Positions 46,611 through 59,006 of a stretch of 64,000 nt of DNA are shown piece after piece. The notes under the pieces were generated by a model. That model worked only from the letters and a program-made list of their open reading frames with translations. It was not told the origin of the DNA and did no database searches. The position numbers and the translations under genes were made by a program. The DNA comes from Armillaria gallica (lineage: Eukaryota > Basidiomycota > Agaricomycetes > Agaricales > Physalacriaceae). The stretch is taken from the NCBI GenBank assembly GCA_037576215.1, contig JBANDB010000001.1, forward strand, positions 1,240,001 to 1,304,000. The letters are read 5' to 3'. Each line of letters begins with the position of its first letter. Position 1 is the first letter of the stretch.

Positions 46611-47860
46611 CTATAGAAAGCCTTGCGATGCCAAGTTCTCCTGCTTAATAATATCCTCCAGTGAAAGAATGGGTGACTGCATAGAATTATCATCTGAACA
46701 TGGCATGTAGGTGAGCAAACTGACATTGTTGCAATACTGCTCCAAGCTCTCTCCTTTGGAATCTGGCACCACAAGACCATTTATAACATTATTGTTGAAT
46801 TGAGTTTGCTTTTTTGTGAGAGAGCAATGCTTTGGCTTCTTTCGAGAGATGTCTGGAGTTGGACTTGTGGCCTTGCACTTGAAGAATGGGCTCTGAAGAA
46901 CAGCTGGCTGGGAGGGCATGTTGTCATACAAAAAAGCTCAAGCCACCAAAGGGACATAAAATTCATCATTATATTCTGCATGATCCACATAATTCTGTGG
47001 GGCCATCAAGGGGGAAGGAGATGTCCAGTCCCAAAGATATCGGTATTCCGGTCTTGCAACCTCCTTCAAATAGTGTTTGTAGTTGGTAGGAGAATTGTAC
47101 TGCATTTGCGATACAACAATGTCCAGGTTGGTTGGTGTCAAAGGCTGGACCACTGGAGATGCCATTAGCTCAGGTAGGTTGGAAAGGTCAGGCTTAGCAG
47201 GTGAAGGTTTGTCCCATGGGTATTGATATCCTGGTTTGGCCACCTTCTTCAAATATTGTTCATACTCGGTGGGCGAATTGTACTAAGTCTGCGATCCCAC
47301 AAGGAAAGGCCTGATTGGCGTCGAAGTTGGGCTGGCCTCTCCAAGTCAACAGATGTCAGAGAATTAGTAGGCATGGCATTTTGGGGTGTATCTTGGGATT
47401 TGACGATGTTCTGACTGCATGGCAGAGAAGCATGGTCATCAACTTCAATCCTGACATTCAAAGTCTACAGATTTTCAAGATTTAAGCTGAGCAACAGAAG
47501 GATTGTAATGCACATATTCCTCGGGACTCAGAGCCTCAAACCTCATAGACAGAGAAAACCCATTGCAGACTTCCAAAGGCAAAACTGTGATGGTGTGGCA
47601 AGGGATTACATTCATGTTGGGACTTGAGACCATGATGTGTTTGGAAAGGTATAAGAGCTGCTGGGAGCCACCAAGCCAAAACTTTGTAAATTGGGTATGG
47701 AGTGTGCATATCAATTGGAGGTAGAAACAATGTTGACTGAAGATCAAAGTGTTCAGGTTGAACCGAGGTCCAGGATACACCTGCATGATATCCATGTGGA
47801 TGTGGATTTCATATGACTGTTTCAATCTCCATTGGAGGTCCATTCCTACTTAACTGGATG
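46611..47860 (-). pseudogene. Accessory gene with two internal protein repeats, broken
   Basis: The first frame on the minus strand, 47843-47475, reads MDLQWRLKQSYEIHIHMDIM and on to EEYVHYNPSVAQLKS. The last frame, 47252-46611, is interrupted once by TGA at about 46935. Two imperfect units of about 62 residues follow one another: YNSPTEYEQYLKKVAKPGYQ, then YPWDKPS; and YNSPTNYKHYLKEVARPEYR, then YLWDWTS, each preceded by a TP..VSQ stretch. The first unit is preceded by a TAG where the second has Gln. The C-terminal part is polar and basic (KKPKHCSLTKKQTQ). No known domain. It lies on the strand opposite the transposase and ends about 35 bp from it, so it may be an accessory gene of the same transposon. 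Confidence 0.45.
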
Positions 47861-47927
47861 TCTGCTAACTACATAGAAAAAAGGTATCTCTCAGATGTTC
47901 ACTCTGTGTCTGGGCACTTTGGCGGTG

Positions 47928-48413
47928 TAACTATTATGATACTACTGGTGCTGTGTTTTGATTAGCAGCAGCAATTCTCTTGCTAATGTTACTGGCAAGT
48001 CATGACTAGGAAAATGTATTATCAACCTACTTCGATCAGTTGCCAAGTGTAGTATATATGCTTGTTACACTGACCTCCACATTCTTTGTGTTGGGTAAGA
48101 GTATCATTTCAATGGTTGCCTAGGTCTCTGGTGAGTGAGGAATTACACAACACTAAGAAGCTTTACTCTAAATTATGGGGTACAAGGTCACAACCTGACC
48201 TTGAGCTATCAATGTCACTTTCTTTGGTGTTCAAGGTGCGCAGTCTATCTCTACCATGATTCTCATAGCTGTTCAATTCTCACATTTCCTCCTGAGTCAT
48301 GTAGATTATCTTCTCTCAAATATTTACTCTCATTCTTCCATCGACAGCAATTTGTTCTTTCTAGCTTGTGTCTTCCCTTTGTTGCTCTAACAACCTCAAC
48401 ATCAAAATATCAT
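47928..48413. other. Short spacer between the CACTA-like element and the LTR
   Basis: No gene recognised; AT-rich with few CpGs. One ORF on the plus strand (48135-48470) crosses into the LTR and is not credible. Confidence 0.4.
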
Positions 48414-49298
48414 TGTGCTGCACCACATCTATGTGTGCACCAAATTTTAGCTTTCACCTTGATACAGTGACTAGGTGCTATGCTACAGCTACTTTCACTC
48501 ACTGCTCCTTCATCACACTTTCCTACCATTGAAAAATGAAATTCCTGTGGAATCCACCCAGGCAACTGCCCATCTGTTTTGCATCTGCCAAGTGATACAT
48601 CGTCTGCCTGGCTATATGCTATCCACCACTAAACTGCCTTGTTTCATGGGAATTTAACTAGCCTAGGCTCCAGGAGCTGACAGCTATCAACCTGAAGTGC
48701 CTGTGCCAGTGGATGGCAGAAGAATCATCCTTGAAAGAGCAGACAAATTGGCTGACAGCAGATAGCCATATATGGCTATTCTCAAACCAGACCAGATGAG
48801 GAAGGTGTTGCAGAGTGCACTCAACGACGCTGGGGTAGCTTGGGCAGCTGATTTCAGCGCGACAGCTCGTGTCAAATACCAGCTTTGAAGGTAAATTCAG
48901 GGCTATCGGAGCAGGCAGGTGTGGAAGCGGGGGCTGGATCTGGATCCACTACTATATAAGCATGCATAATGTACTTAGAAAGACAGTTAAATCTCACTTG
49001 CTCATAGCATGCTAAAGAAATAAATTCCACTACTCTCCTAAGCATATCTAGCCACCTCTGAGCCTAGCATTGCAAGTGGATTGCAAGGAATTCCCCTTTT
49101 TCTCTCGCCATCTTCACACAACTGCTCTCAGTTCAGCATCATAAGCGGACGTTTGGACTACTTCTTTCTATCATATCTGCAGACAGAGCGGATTCCATCA
49201 AATCCCTTCAGAGCGGGTGGTAACCCTCCTTGCATATACAAAAGATCTTGCAGACGCAGACGTGACTTTCTCTTACCAGAGAGTTTGCTAGCCTTACA
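48414..49298 (+). repeat. 5' LTR
   Basis: Starts TGTGCTGCACC and ends CCTTACA, giving the canonical TG...CA ends and a length of 885 bp. The start is fixed by the first base shared with the 3' LTR at 59890. Over the 726 bases alignable with 63275-64000 I count by eye about 22 differences, some 20 of them transitions. Confidence 0.85.
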
Positions 49299-49300
49299 AG

Positions 49301-49318
49301 TGGAGCCCACCACGAGGG
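49301..49318 (+). promoter_or_regulatory. Probable tRNA primer-binding site
   Basis: TGGAGCCCACCACGAGGG begins two bases after the LTR end. The initial TGG would pair with the CCA end of a tRNA. I cannot assign the tRNA. Confidence 0.55.
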
Positions 49319-49364
49319 AGGTTAAACCACAATTGCTGGTAGAGGAAGTACCCTTCGTCCCACC

Positions 49365-51629
49365 ATGCGATGTCTAGAAGTGGAAGCACTATGGACTGTC
49401 ACTCGAGCCACCACAGGCAATAGGATTTCAGATGAAGAAGATCTCTTCGACCTTGTTCCCAACAATGAATCACATCACTTCCACTTGGATTCATCCTTCA
49501 CCTCAGCTTACGAGCAGGAGTTAAGGGCTATCCTTGAATCACCACTATCATCCTTATCACCTTCACCCATAGCCAGTCTGCTACTGGGACCATCAACCTG
49601 CCCAAGGTCTAACTCAGACCTGCAGGCATACACATTGGATCCACCCAAGCCAGATTTATTCTGAACCTGGTCAGACAAGCAAGAAGATCCAAGTCCACCA
49701 CCCTCACCAACACTTTTCCCTATCAACAAGACCTTTTGTTGGTCAAGAAACAGACAGATTCATTTTCATTTCAACATGGCAGGTCAACAACAAGCACCAG
49801 CGCAGAACCAGCAATTATCTATCAGAGGATCTGGAAAAGCACCTAGCTGGGGCTGGAAAGAACCTGAAGACTCAATAACTGTACCTGTCTTCTTTGATGA
49901 AGTAAAGCAGACATGTGAGAGCATAGGACAACAGACAGATTGGGAATACATACAAGCCGCTATCCTATACGCAGACCTGACAGCCGCTGATCTGTGGCAA
50001 AGGCTATCACAAGCCAACCCAGCCAATCAAGCAACAGCAACATGGGATGCATTTAAGGAGGAATGCTATGGGTTCTACCTAAAATCCAATGAGACCCACT
50101 GATACATGCCCGCTCATCTAGAAGAAGTGGCTAGGATTCTTAGAGCCTCTCCAATCTCAACACTGGACGAGTTCAGCCGCTTTGACAGATACATCCAAAA
50201 TATTGGATTGGATGTCACAGCGGGAACAAGTCCGCTCATGTCAAAACACAAGTACGTGCAGATGTACATCTCTGCCATTCATCCCATGCTACAAATGATG
50301 ATAGACCAATGGCTAGCTGTTCTCTTCCCAAACCAGAACCCAGCAGAACCCTTCCCTGTGGAAGAGGTTAGGAAGGTGGCCAAGTATGCGCTGGAAAGCT
50401 ATAGGTCTCCATACATAAACCTTGCGCCAGCATTCTCACCATATGCAAGTGTTGAGCAGCAAGCACCAGCACCTGCCCTGCAATGCGCTCAGCTGCCAGG
50501 AGGAAGCATATCAGACATGATAGACCAACTATCCAAGGCGACTGCAGCGGGTCTGCCTCTCATGTACTACAACCCTTATGGGTTCCCTTTGTACTCTCCT
50601 CAGCTGCAAGCAGCAGCTCTGCAAGCTGTTCAGCAACAGACAGTCAGTCAACCAGCAGAGGCCACCATAAAAATGGAATCTTCAATGGAAGAACAGCTCC
50701 TGGCTGCAATTCAGAAGCTGGTGGATAAGGGCAGAGCCAACAAGAGGTGCGGATACGATGGTTGCGAGATCAGATACAAGGAATGCCTAGCCAAGAAAGC
50801 AGATATGGACAAAGGTCTCATTAAGTTCGACCATATCAAGCAGAAGCTGGTAATGCCAGATGGGTCTGAGCTACCCAAGGGATCTGGATACCTCAGACTG
50901 CGAGTAGAGAAGTGGCATGAAGAGCATAGAGGCATGTCCGCTTTAATCAATATGATAGCTACCCAGCACGGGTATGGTATACTAGCAGGTGTTGTGTACC
51001 CGCAGGGCTTTGGCCCCAAGACAGGCAATGCCAGCACTTTCACCACAGTTACACCATCGCAGCTCACAAGCTTGTATGAGAAGCACACCAAGGTGCAAGC
51101 CGCCCAGCTGATGGCATGTTTGGAAGAACAGTCAGACGAAGATGAGGAAGAAGAGGACCCAACTATTAAGGACCTCGAGCAGATCCTCCAAGAACAGGTC
51201 AAAGCCAAGAAGGACGATAGACCACCAGGCAAAAGGCCAGAGAAACCTTTCAAGAAAGTGGAGGTAATAATACCATCTGCTGGGGCCAACCAGCCATCCG
51301 CCACAGTACCCGCCTCAACTGAACCACCTGTCAAGGAACCGGCTCCAGTACCAGATGCATCCACTAAAGCAGGAACACAATCCACTGTCACAAAGAAGGA
51401 TCATCAGCAACAGTACAAGCATACCGCTCCTATCATAAAGTCTGGGACCACAGAAGATCTCTACAACCATGTGCTAGATTCCAAGGTTGAAGTCTCCATC
51501 AAGGAATTATGTGGGGAGAGCCCAGGAATCTGCAACAAGCTTAAAGAAGCTTTGACCAACCAGAAAGTACCTGTAGAAGGTGGAAAATCAGGAGCAGCTA
51601 TCTCCAAACCAGATGCCACATGCATATAG
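49365..51629 (+). pseudogene. Gag polyprotein with premature TGA codons
   Basis: The main start is ATG 49776 (MAGQQQAPAQNQQ). A leader frame from 49365 is in the same phase and separated from it only by TGA at 49662-49664, so the native Gag may have begun further upstream. TGA at 50100-50102 interrupts the frame between NETH and YMPAHLEEV, where related elements have Arg-Tyr. The following 507 codons contain the capsid-like helical part (STLDEFSRFDRYIQNIGLDV), a region at about 50745-50790 with only CGYDGC...KEC where a CCHC zinc knuckle is expected, then MPDGSELPKGSGYLRLRVEK and WHEEH. It ends with an acidic and Lys/Pro-rich tail. Gag would form the virus-like particle; the missing His of the knuckle is odd. 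Confidence 0.75.
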
Positions 51630-52138
51630 TGGTAGCAGATGAAGCAGGAGGCTTAAGGGCTTTAACACTGGTTATTGATGGTCTACATGAAGTAGAGTCA
51701 GTACTGGATGAAGGTTCACAAGTTGTAGTGATGTCCACTGCTGTATGGCACCAGTGCGGAATGCCTCTGGATCCATTCGTCAAGATAGTGCTCACAAGTG
51801 TGAACAGAGAGACAGGATGGTCCCTTGGCCTTTGCAGGAACATTCCCTTCAACTTCAAAGGGTTAGAAGTGCTTCTTCAAGTACATGTGGTAGAACACGC
51901 CGCATACGATGTCTTACTAGGATGACCATTCTCTATGCTCTGCAAAACCAAGATAGACAACCGAGCTAATGGAGAACAAATCCTCACCATTCATGATCCT
52001 AACACTGGGATGGAAACAGTAATTCCTACTCATGAAAGAGGCAAGTCACTCTTCTCTTGGCCACATGGACACACCAGCTCAGACCCACATATTCATGAGC
52101 CACATCCACCCTATGACCCACATGCAAATTTTCCTTAA
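51620..52138 (+). pseudogene. Retropepsin-like protease domain
   Basis: Overlaps the end of gag in another frame. Reads VESVLDEGSQVVVMSTAVWH (catalytic Asp in LDEGS), then LGLCRNIPFNFKGLEVLLQV, then AAYDVLLG followed by TGA at 51923-51925 where the family has Arg (LLGRPF). It continues in the same frame as DPNTGMETVIPTHERG to TAA near 52138. It would cut the Gag-Pol polyprotein; this copy is broken. Confidence 0.7.
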
Positions 52139-52167
52139 GCGAGGATCTATTTTCCACTCAAGGTGAA

Positions 52168-55100
52168 TTGGGACTCTCAATATTGGTTGAAAAACTACCA
52201 TCGGATTTCTCTTTATGGACACACTTGCTCACACCCACTGTGGATGGCTCAACCGCTCATATAGATGTAACATCTATACCTGGATATGCCATTTCTGTCA
52301 ACACTATAACAGAAAACCAGGTCAAGCATACAGATGGCCTGGATCTATCCCAGCCTTACATTAGAAATGCTAGGGAAATAGCAAATAACCAATATGACAC
52401 TCCTCTATGCACTCTCTCTTCTTTTGCATCCACTCCTGCAGATTTCTCTCAACCTGCAAGCAGATCTAATGATTCATCAATTCCTACCTCTCTTTCCTCT
52501 TTTTCAATCCTACAGTATGTCGACCAGCCTCACGAACTCTTATTTATGGATCTGTTCAAAGTGGACAGCATACATAGTGGACCCGCTTACTTCCAACCAA
52601 CTGGCATTTTTGAGGTCACATGCCCAAAGCCTAAGAAAAAGAAGTACAAAAAGGTCGACCAGCGTGTCAAACCTGTACCCACAACGCTTCCTGAAGAGTT
52701 TTGGATTATCCGAGAGATTACTGGCAACCCACTAGTGGATATACCTATTCTTTCAACTCATCCGCTGGATTTCCATCCGACTGGACACTATACACAAGAA
52801 AACCATGATATTATAGAAGAAAATCACCCTGGGGATTTCCTATGGCCAGACGAGCAGAAGCTCATGCATCACTTCATGATGCTGCAAGAGAGCGGATTCA
52901 CTTGGGATAAGTTGCAGAAGGGGAAATTCAAAGAAGATTTCTTTCCCCCGGTCACCATCTCTGTCATAGAACATATTCCTTGGGTACACAAAAATATTCC
53001 TATTCCTTCAGGCCTATACCATGAAGTTATAGAAATTGTCAAAGACAAGATAGCTTCTGGAATATATGAGCCTTCTAGTTCTTCTTATTGTTCCAAATGG
53101 TTCACAGTCTTCAAGAAAGACAGACGTTCACTTCAGATCGTACACAACTTACAGCTGCTCAACACTGTTACCATCCACAACTCAGGGGTGCCTCTGCTCA
53201 TAGAACAGCTAGCGGAGACCTTTGGCACATGCACTTGTTACGGTGTATTCAACCTCTTTGTAGCCTTTGACCAGAGGTTACTCTCAGTAAAGAGTAGAGA
53301 CCTCACAACCTTCCAAACACCTCTAGGCACCTTCTGCCTCAGCATGCTACCGATGGGATGGACTAACTCAATGCAAGTCCTACAAGGTGACATAACCTAC
53401 ACACTGCAAGACAAAATACTGGATGTAACTATTCCATTCGTCGATAACATGGGCGTGAAGGGACCCATCACCTGCTATGAGACAGCGGATGGCGAATATG
53501 AGATGATACACAAAAATTTGGGAATCCGCCGCTTCATATGGGAACATTTCCAGAATCTCAATTGAGTAGTGCAGCAGATGAAGTACACTGGTTGTACTTG
53601 GTCAGGGAAGAAGGTGTACCTCTGTGTGCCAGAAGCAATTATCATTGGACACAAGTGCACATATGAAGGCAGAATACCTGAAGATGGAAAAGTCGACAAG
53701 ATCAAGAATTGGAGACCATGTCTAGACCTTACAGACGTCCACTCATTCTTAGGAACTGCTGGAATCCTACAGATATATGTCTGCAACTACAGCCTGCTGG
53801 TGAGGCCTCTAGTAAATCTCACCCACAAAGGTGTTGAGTTTTTCTGGGGACCAGATCAAGAAGCCACTCAAGAAGCACTGAAGCAAGAAATCATCAACTC
53901 ACCTGCTCTCTGCCCAATTGACTATAAGTCAGATGCGCCCATCATCCTAATGGTCAACACAAGCATGCAAGCTGTCAGATACACCATTTTTCAAGAGGAT
54001 CCTGCTAATCTGAAATGAAGATACCCTTCCTGCTTTGGTTCTATTCCACTTAACTCTGTTGAATCAAAGTATAGCCAGCCAAAGCTCGAACTCTATGGCC
54101 TATATAGGGCATTAAAAGAGGCTGCTATCTGGATCATTGGAGTCAAGAACTTTGTGGTGGAGGTAGATGCTACTGCCATTAAAGGAATGATCAATAATCC
54201 TGACATGAACTCAAGCGCAGTAATCAACCGATGGGTAGCAGGGATTATTCTATTTGATTTCAAGCTAGTACACATTCCAGGAGTCAAACACGGTGTAGAT
54301 GGATTGTCAAGGAGGCATCCGCAGCCAGGCAATAAACCCACTCAAGGAGATGATCCTGACTGGGTCGACAAGATGTATGGTTTTGTGCACATCATCAACC
54401 CACTCATAGAAGAGCGAGCATCCAGATGCAAAATTCTCTCTCCAATGCAGATTTTGGCAAACCGCCAGATCCACCCGCAAGCAGCAAATCCGATCCTGAT
54501 GGATGCAGATGTGGAGATTCCCTGGAGTGCCAAAGCAAAATCTAACGATGTGAGGGTGCTGCTAGTTCAAGACTATCTTTTGGATTTCCATATACCCGCC
54601 TCAATGACTGAAGACCAGAAAAGAATGTTTATTAACTATGCTTCAGGTTTCTTTCTCTTAGATAACAACCTTTGGAAATGCGATAGCGGGGGAGAACACA
54701 AGCTGGTCATGCCAGTGAATAGACAATACAGGCTGCTACAGATTGCACATGATGAGCTCAGACACAAAGGTGTCTACTCGGTTAAAACCCACCTCCTAAA
54801 GAGGTACTGGTGGCCTCAGCTGCTTGATGATGTCAAATGGTTTGTGAAGACATGCCATATGTGTCAAATCCACCAGACAGACAAGTGGCATATTCCACCT
54901 GTTGTTGCATATCCCACCCCATTATTTTCAAAAGTCTATATCGACACTTTCCACCTTCCAAAATCCAACAGATTCAAGTACATTGTACATGCCTGCTGCT
55001 CTATGAGTGCATACCCAGAGTTCAAAATGCTTAGGCATGAGAATGCAGAGGGAATCGTGCAGTTCATCTTCGAGCATATCATCGGCCATTGGGGTAGCCT

Positions 55101-55902
55101 CTGAAAAATCATAATGGATAATGGACCTGCCTTCCTAGCCACTCTGGAAATACTGGCCACTCAATACGACATCCACCATATCACCATATCAGCCTATAAC
55201 TCACAAGCACAAGAGGTTATTGAACGGAGACACTGTGGGTTTAGAGAATCTCTGTTCAAAGCCTGCGGAGGGGTAGAAAACAAATGGAGTCAAGTAGCGC
55301 ACACTGTTATCTGGGTGGAAAGGGTCACTCCACTGCAAACAATCGGGAAAAGCCCTTACGAGGTTGCAACAGGTGTAGAACCAATCCTACTGTTGGATAT
55401 AGTGGAAGCATCTTACCTGGTTGAACCACCAACGACAGCAATCTCCACATCGGATCTCATAGCCAGATGAGCAGTTACATTGCAAAAGTGACCTGCTGAC
55501 CTGGAGCAGATCTGTGCAAAAGTATACGACTCAAGAGTCAAGACCATTCAATGATGGGAAAAGGAACATGCAAAGAGGATTATTGACTGGAATTTCCAGC
55601 CTGGCGCATTAGTCCTCATATGGAATACAAGGGTGGAATATGAGCTCAGCTGCAAATTCAAGCCAAGATATCTAGGCCTGCTGGTGTACATCTCAAAGAA
55701 CAGAGGTGGTGCCCTCATCCTATGTGATCTAGATGGCATGGTGCTGGCAGATCCAATAGCTGCTTTCCACTGCATTCCTTACTACCCTCGAGACTTGATT
55801 CCTATACCGGATTTAGCAGATTTCATAGACCAGCCACTGGCACAAGTTGAAGCCTTGGAAAAGATGACTGACTCTTATGATGATGGTGTAGAAGATGGCT
55901 AA
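52168..55902 (+). pseudogene. Reverse transcriptase, RNase H and integrase (pol), one frame with six TGA stops
   Basis: All pieces from 52168 to 55902 share one reading frame, interrupted only by TGA at 53563, 54016, 55102, 55468, 55489 and 55552; each falls where related elements have Arg. RT (about 52900-53900) shows VHNLQLLNTVTIHNSGVPLL, FQTPLGTFCLSMLPMGWTNS and FVDNMGVKGP, where the catalytic YxDD-type box should be FIDD or FVDD. RNase H follows (YSQPKLELYGL, VVEVDATAIKGMI). Integrase has the HHCC finger (HDELRHK..., CHMCQ), then the core DDE: Asp in YIDTF, Asp in MDNGPAF, Glu in QEVIERRH. Its C-terminal part has PRYLGLLV...RGGALILCDLDG. The frame differs from gag and protease. The element cannot make an active Pol. 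Confidence 0.85.
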
Positions 55903-56309
55903 GTACATTTCCTTGTTACTCAGCAGACACTATTTTACCTACACTTCCAAATTTCTTTAAATTTTTATCAGTTACTTTCAATGTGCATTCATGATACCTA
56001 CACCTGTGAGAGGGCGAATGAAGATCTGCTCGCCATGCCATTTTTCTTTACCTTGCTTTTTCTTTGAACTCTCTACAAATTGCAACATGTATTCAACACG
56101 TAATGCCTGTGATGAATTACTGAGGCAATAATATTTGTTCACACTTCATCGTTTCTGCCAGGAGTCAGAAAATTTTCTCAGGGGAGGTCCGCGCTTCACA
56201 CCTCATCCACTCTCATTTTATTTTACCTCTTTATCACTCAACTTGTCATCACTTCTCGCTAACTTTAGGTTTTTACAAGAGAAACTTCAAGTTTATATAT
56301 TACAACTAT
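55903..56309. other. Spacer between pol and the antisense zone
   Basis: AT-rich and non-coding; no motif stands out. Confidence 0.4.
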
Positions 56310-58848
56310 TCAAGGCTCCTCATCTATTGTGTGGAGGTACTGCCTACCTATCAAAAAATTGACCTCCTCTTCCTTCAATGCTATGCCTTCACCTGTATCA
56401 AAAATTCTCAAAGTTCCAAGAGTGCTATGCCCACTAAGATCATCCACCCAGCGAGGATTGCCCCCATGCCACTGAAGAAGGATGGCCAGGAGCGCCTGCT
56501 GTAAGTCTGACATGGTAGGATTGTCGATCCGCCTGCCCAAGAAGTCCGGCCACCCAAGGGGCACTCTCAGGCATCTCCTTTTCCCTCTGTGTTCCCTTCA
56601 GGCTGTTCTTCATCTGCTGGAAGCATGCTGTTGGGGTAGTGAGTCTGGAGGAAATGCTCCACCTCCTCATCGGAGAAGGGACTGGATCTCCTCAGCTCGT
56701 ACTCAAGCGCCTGATGAGCCGCCACCAGCTGATGGGTGAGGGCAAGGATCTGATCCCAGGCTACCTCCCTGGGGTGGCTCAGACCACTGGAACAGCGCTC
56801 CTCCAAGTTGAAGGCAAAGTCAATAACGGCATTTAAAGGAGGTGGTCAGCGAAGCATGAACTGGACAAATGTGGACCTACCATGACCAAGAAGAGGCCTG
56901 CATTGCACCGGACATGAGCTGAAAGTGTCGTACTCACCAAGGAGATCCGTCACTGAAGGGGCAGATGACAGACCTGCCTTGGGTTGGTCAGATGCACCGG
57001 CTGGTGTGGGATTGCCTCAATGCAAGCGGGGCACAAGCACAAAGGCTTGTGAACGCTTGGTGGGTGTTGGGTCTGCCCTCACCTTGCCTTTTGTCAAGTG
57101 GGCCAGCTTCTTCCTCGCAGGAACAGCATGAGTGATGCGGTTGGGGCACCCATAACTACTGATAAGGCACTTGGCACAAGCAGGGTGGCCATTGTCAGAT
57201 TTGACTGGCAGGAGACATTGGCACCCACCATGGCAGCGGTCGCACTTCTCATCTGCTGGCTGTTTCACAGAAGTTTTAGTTGCATAAACCTAAAGAAAAG
57301 GGAATGCATACCTTGAGGAGCCCTTCCTCCTCCATCTCCACCATGTGAGCATGCATGGCAGGCTGGGTTTTACCCTGCCTCAGCCACTGGTTGAGGCGGA
57401 CTGGCCATCCGGTGCAGATATAACCTACCCATGGAACCCGATCAGCAGTGAGCATGTGGAGTAAAGAGAAAAACCTCACCTTTGGTTTTTGGGGCAGAAT
57501 CTGACACTTCTCCACCATTGAGCTGATCTACCTGCTCCTCCTCCTCCTCCCTCTCATCGTCGGTGTCACTAGTTTTATCATCTCCCCCCCCAGCAGCCAC
57601 GTTCTTCTTTGCCTCAATTCTCTCTTCACTTGCCTCCACCTTTTCCTCCTCTTCCCCCTCTTCTTTGCCAGATCCATCATCAGAACTAGCACCATATGCC
57701 ACCAAACTGGCTAAGGTGGCAGCTGCCTGTGCAGCCGCCGAATCTGCTCATGTCTCTGATGCAACCCACCACTCCTCGCCTACCTCATCCTCGTTGGCCT
57801 CCCCATCACTGGGACCAGTGTCTGCATCTGAGGACACGGGGTCACTGGTGACTAACCAAACTGGATGAAGACATTTCAGCTCTGTTTTTGCTAAGTTCAG
57901 AAAAATAAACTTACATTCACCCACAAGATTTGATCCCAGTGGAAGCTGGGACTGTGGACTGTGTTCTCTTGAAGGCTGGTGTGGCAGAACCACCAAACAA
58001 AAGGGCAGATCCACCTGAAGACAGCGGCCCGCTGCCTTCGCAGAACAGAGGCATCCATGCCTGTGACCTTGGAGATCTGAGCTGTTTTATCCTACAGAAG
58101 TGTCAGATGTGGAGTGCACGCTGAGCGGTTAGGACTTATGCAGAACCAAATGGACTTCATCATCCAGCAGATATGAGCGGACATCCACGCGTCCTTGGTA
58201 TGTTGAATGGGGGCCACAAGAATGGATTCATATAAGGACTGGGCATGAGCTTCAGTCCAGTCGGACGGCACCCCCTGGCCACAGCAAAACATGAAATTAG
58301 TGAAATTTGGTGGGGCAGACATGTGGAGAAGAGGATGAGTTAGAAAGCTGAGAGGTGTGGATATGCAGCCTACGCCACTAGAATTTTATGCAGGCACACC
58401 CACACTATCCCTTCACAAGTGTCACTTGAAAAATTCCTATGCTTCCACCATAAATTTTCCTTGAAATGTTCTGGGAACACACCCCATCATCATCTACTGC
58501 TTCTTTAACTCTTCACTTCTCGCAACATTCCACCATGCTGAATTGCCATTGTGCATGTTGAAATGCACATGCTTCTTGGTTTTCCTGGAACACTCCAGCC
58601 CTGAATGTTCTGGTTGCTATGGGCCAATCATACTTCACCCAATTTGGTAACTCACACAACATTTTCCCAGGTGCCTCGGGCCCACCTTGAAGGCCGAGCC
58701 CACCACTATCTTCTTCCTTTCTAATTCCTGACAGGGTTCCCTCATTCGGATCTGATGACCACGCATGATGTATGATCATGTGGTTACAAGCAGACTGGTC
58801 CCTGATCCCAAAGCTGCTAGGATCTGCCACACGCAGCAGTGGATCCAC
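56310..58848 (-). pseudogene. Antisense multi-exon gene inside the gypsy element (Cys-rich)
   Basis: Open segments on the strand opposite to gag-pol are arranged head to tail. Gene start possibilities are 58848 (MDPLLRVADPSSFGIRDQSA) or 58322 (MSAPPNFTNFMFCCGQGVPS). Next come an acidic segment at 58014-57748 (SDADTGPSDGEANEDEVGEE), a Glu/Lys-rich segment at 57705-57442, then at 57268-57017 a Cys cluster DEKCDRCHGGCQCLLPV...HPACAKCLISSYGC, and finally helical segments 56806-56310 (AWDQILALTHQLVAAHQALE, YELR; LLAILLQWHGG). CxxC...C...CxxC resembles Zn2Cys6 or related binding clusters, seen in agaric hypotheticals. I cannot assign a function, and exact exons are unproven. Confidence 0.4.
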
Positions 58849-59006
58849 TGAGCAAAGGCTGCCAACCAGCTGCTATGCATAAGTCATCACAGTGCCCAAC
58901 AAATAGGGTCTGCACTTCAATTCCTCTCACAACTTGAGCTTCGCAAGAAAGTTCTTAGCTTGCTATTGCATTTCTTTCGTTAAAGACCCTATGTGTCTAC
59001 AATTGG

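Larger units (their letters stand above)
38078..47927. mobile_element. Candidate CACTA-like DNA transposon of about 9.85 kb
   Basis: The boundaries are proposed from a short inverted repeat: CACTGCCAAAGT at 38078-38089 and ACTTTGGCGGTG ending at 47927, whose reverse complement is CACCGCCAAAGT (11 of 12 match). The flanking trinucleotides are CTA and TAA, so a perfect 3-bp target duplication is not seen. Inside are, in order, a multi-exon minus-strand gene (38475-39938), the large plus-strand transposase pseudogene (40359-46577), and a minus-strand repeat-bearing gene (46611-47860). CACTA elements typically start with CACTA or CACTG, make 3-bp duplications, and often carry a second gene. The family assignment and the limits are inference; the transposase is the firm part. 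Confidence 0.45.

Noticed and set aside
50711..51391. Minus-strand 226-codon ORF over gag
   Set aside because: It is an antisense shadow of the gag frame; low complexity and Ser-rich as expected from the opposite strand of Asp/Glu/Lys-rich text.
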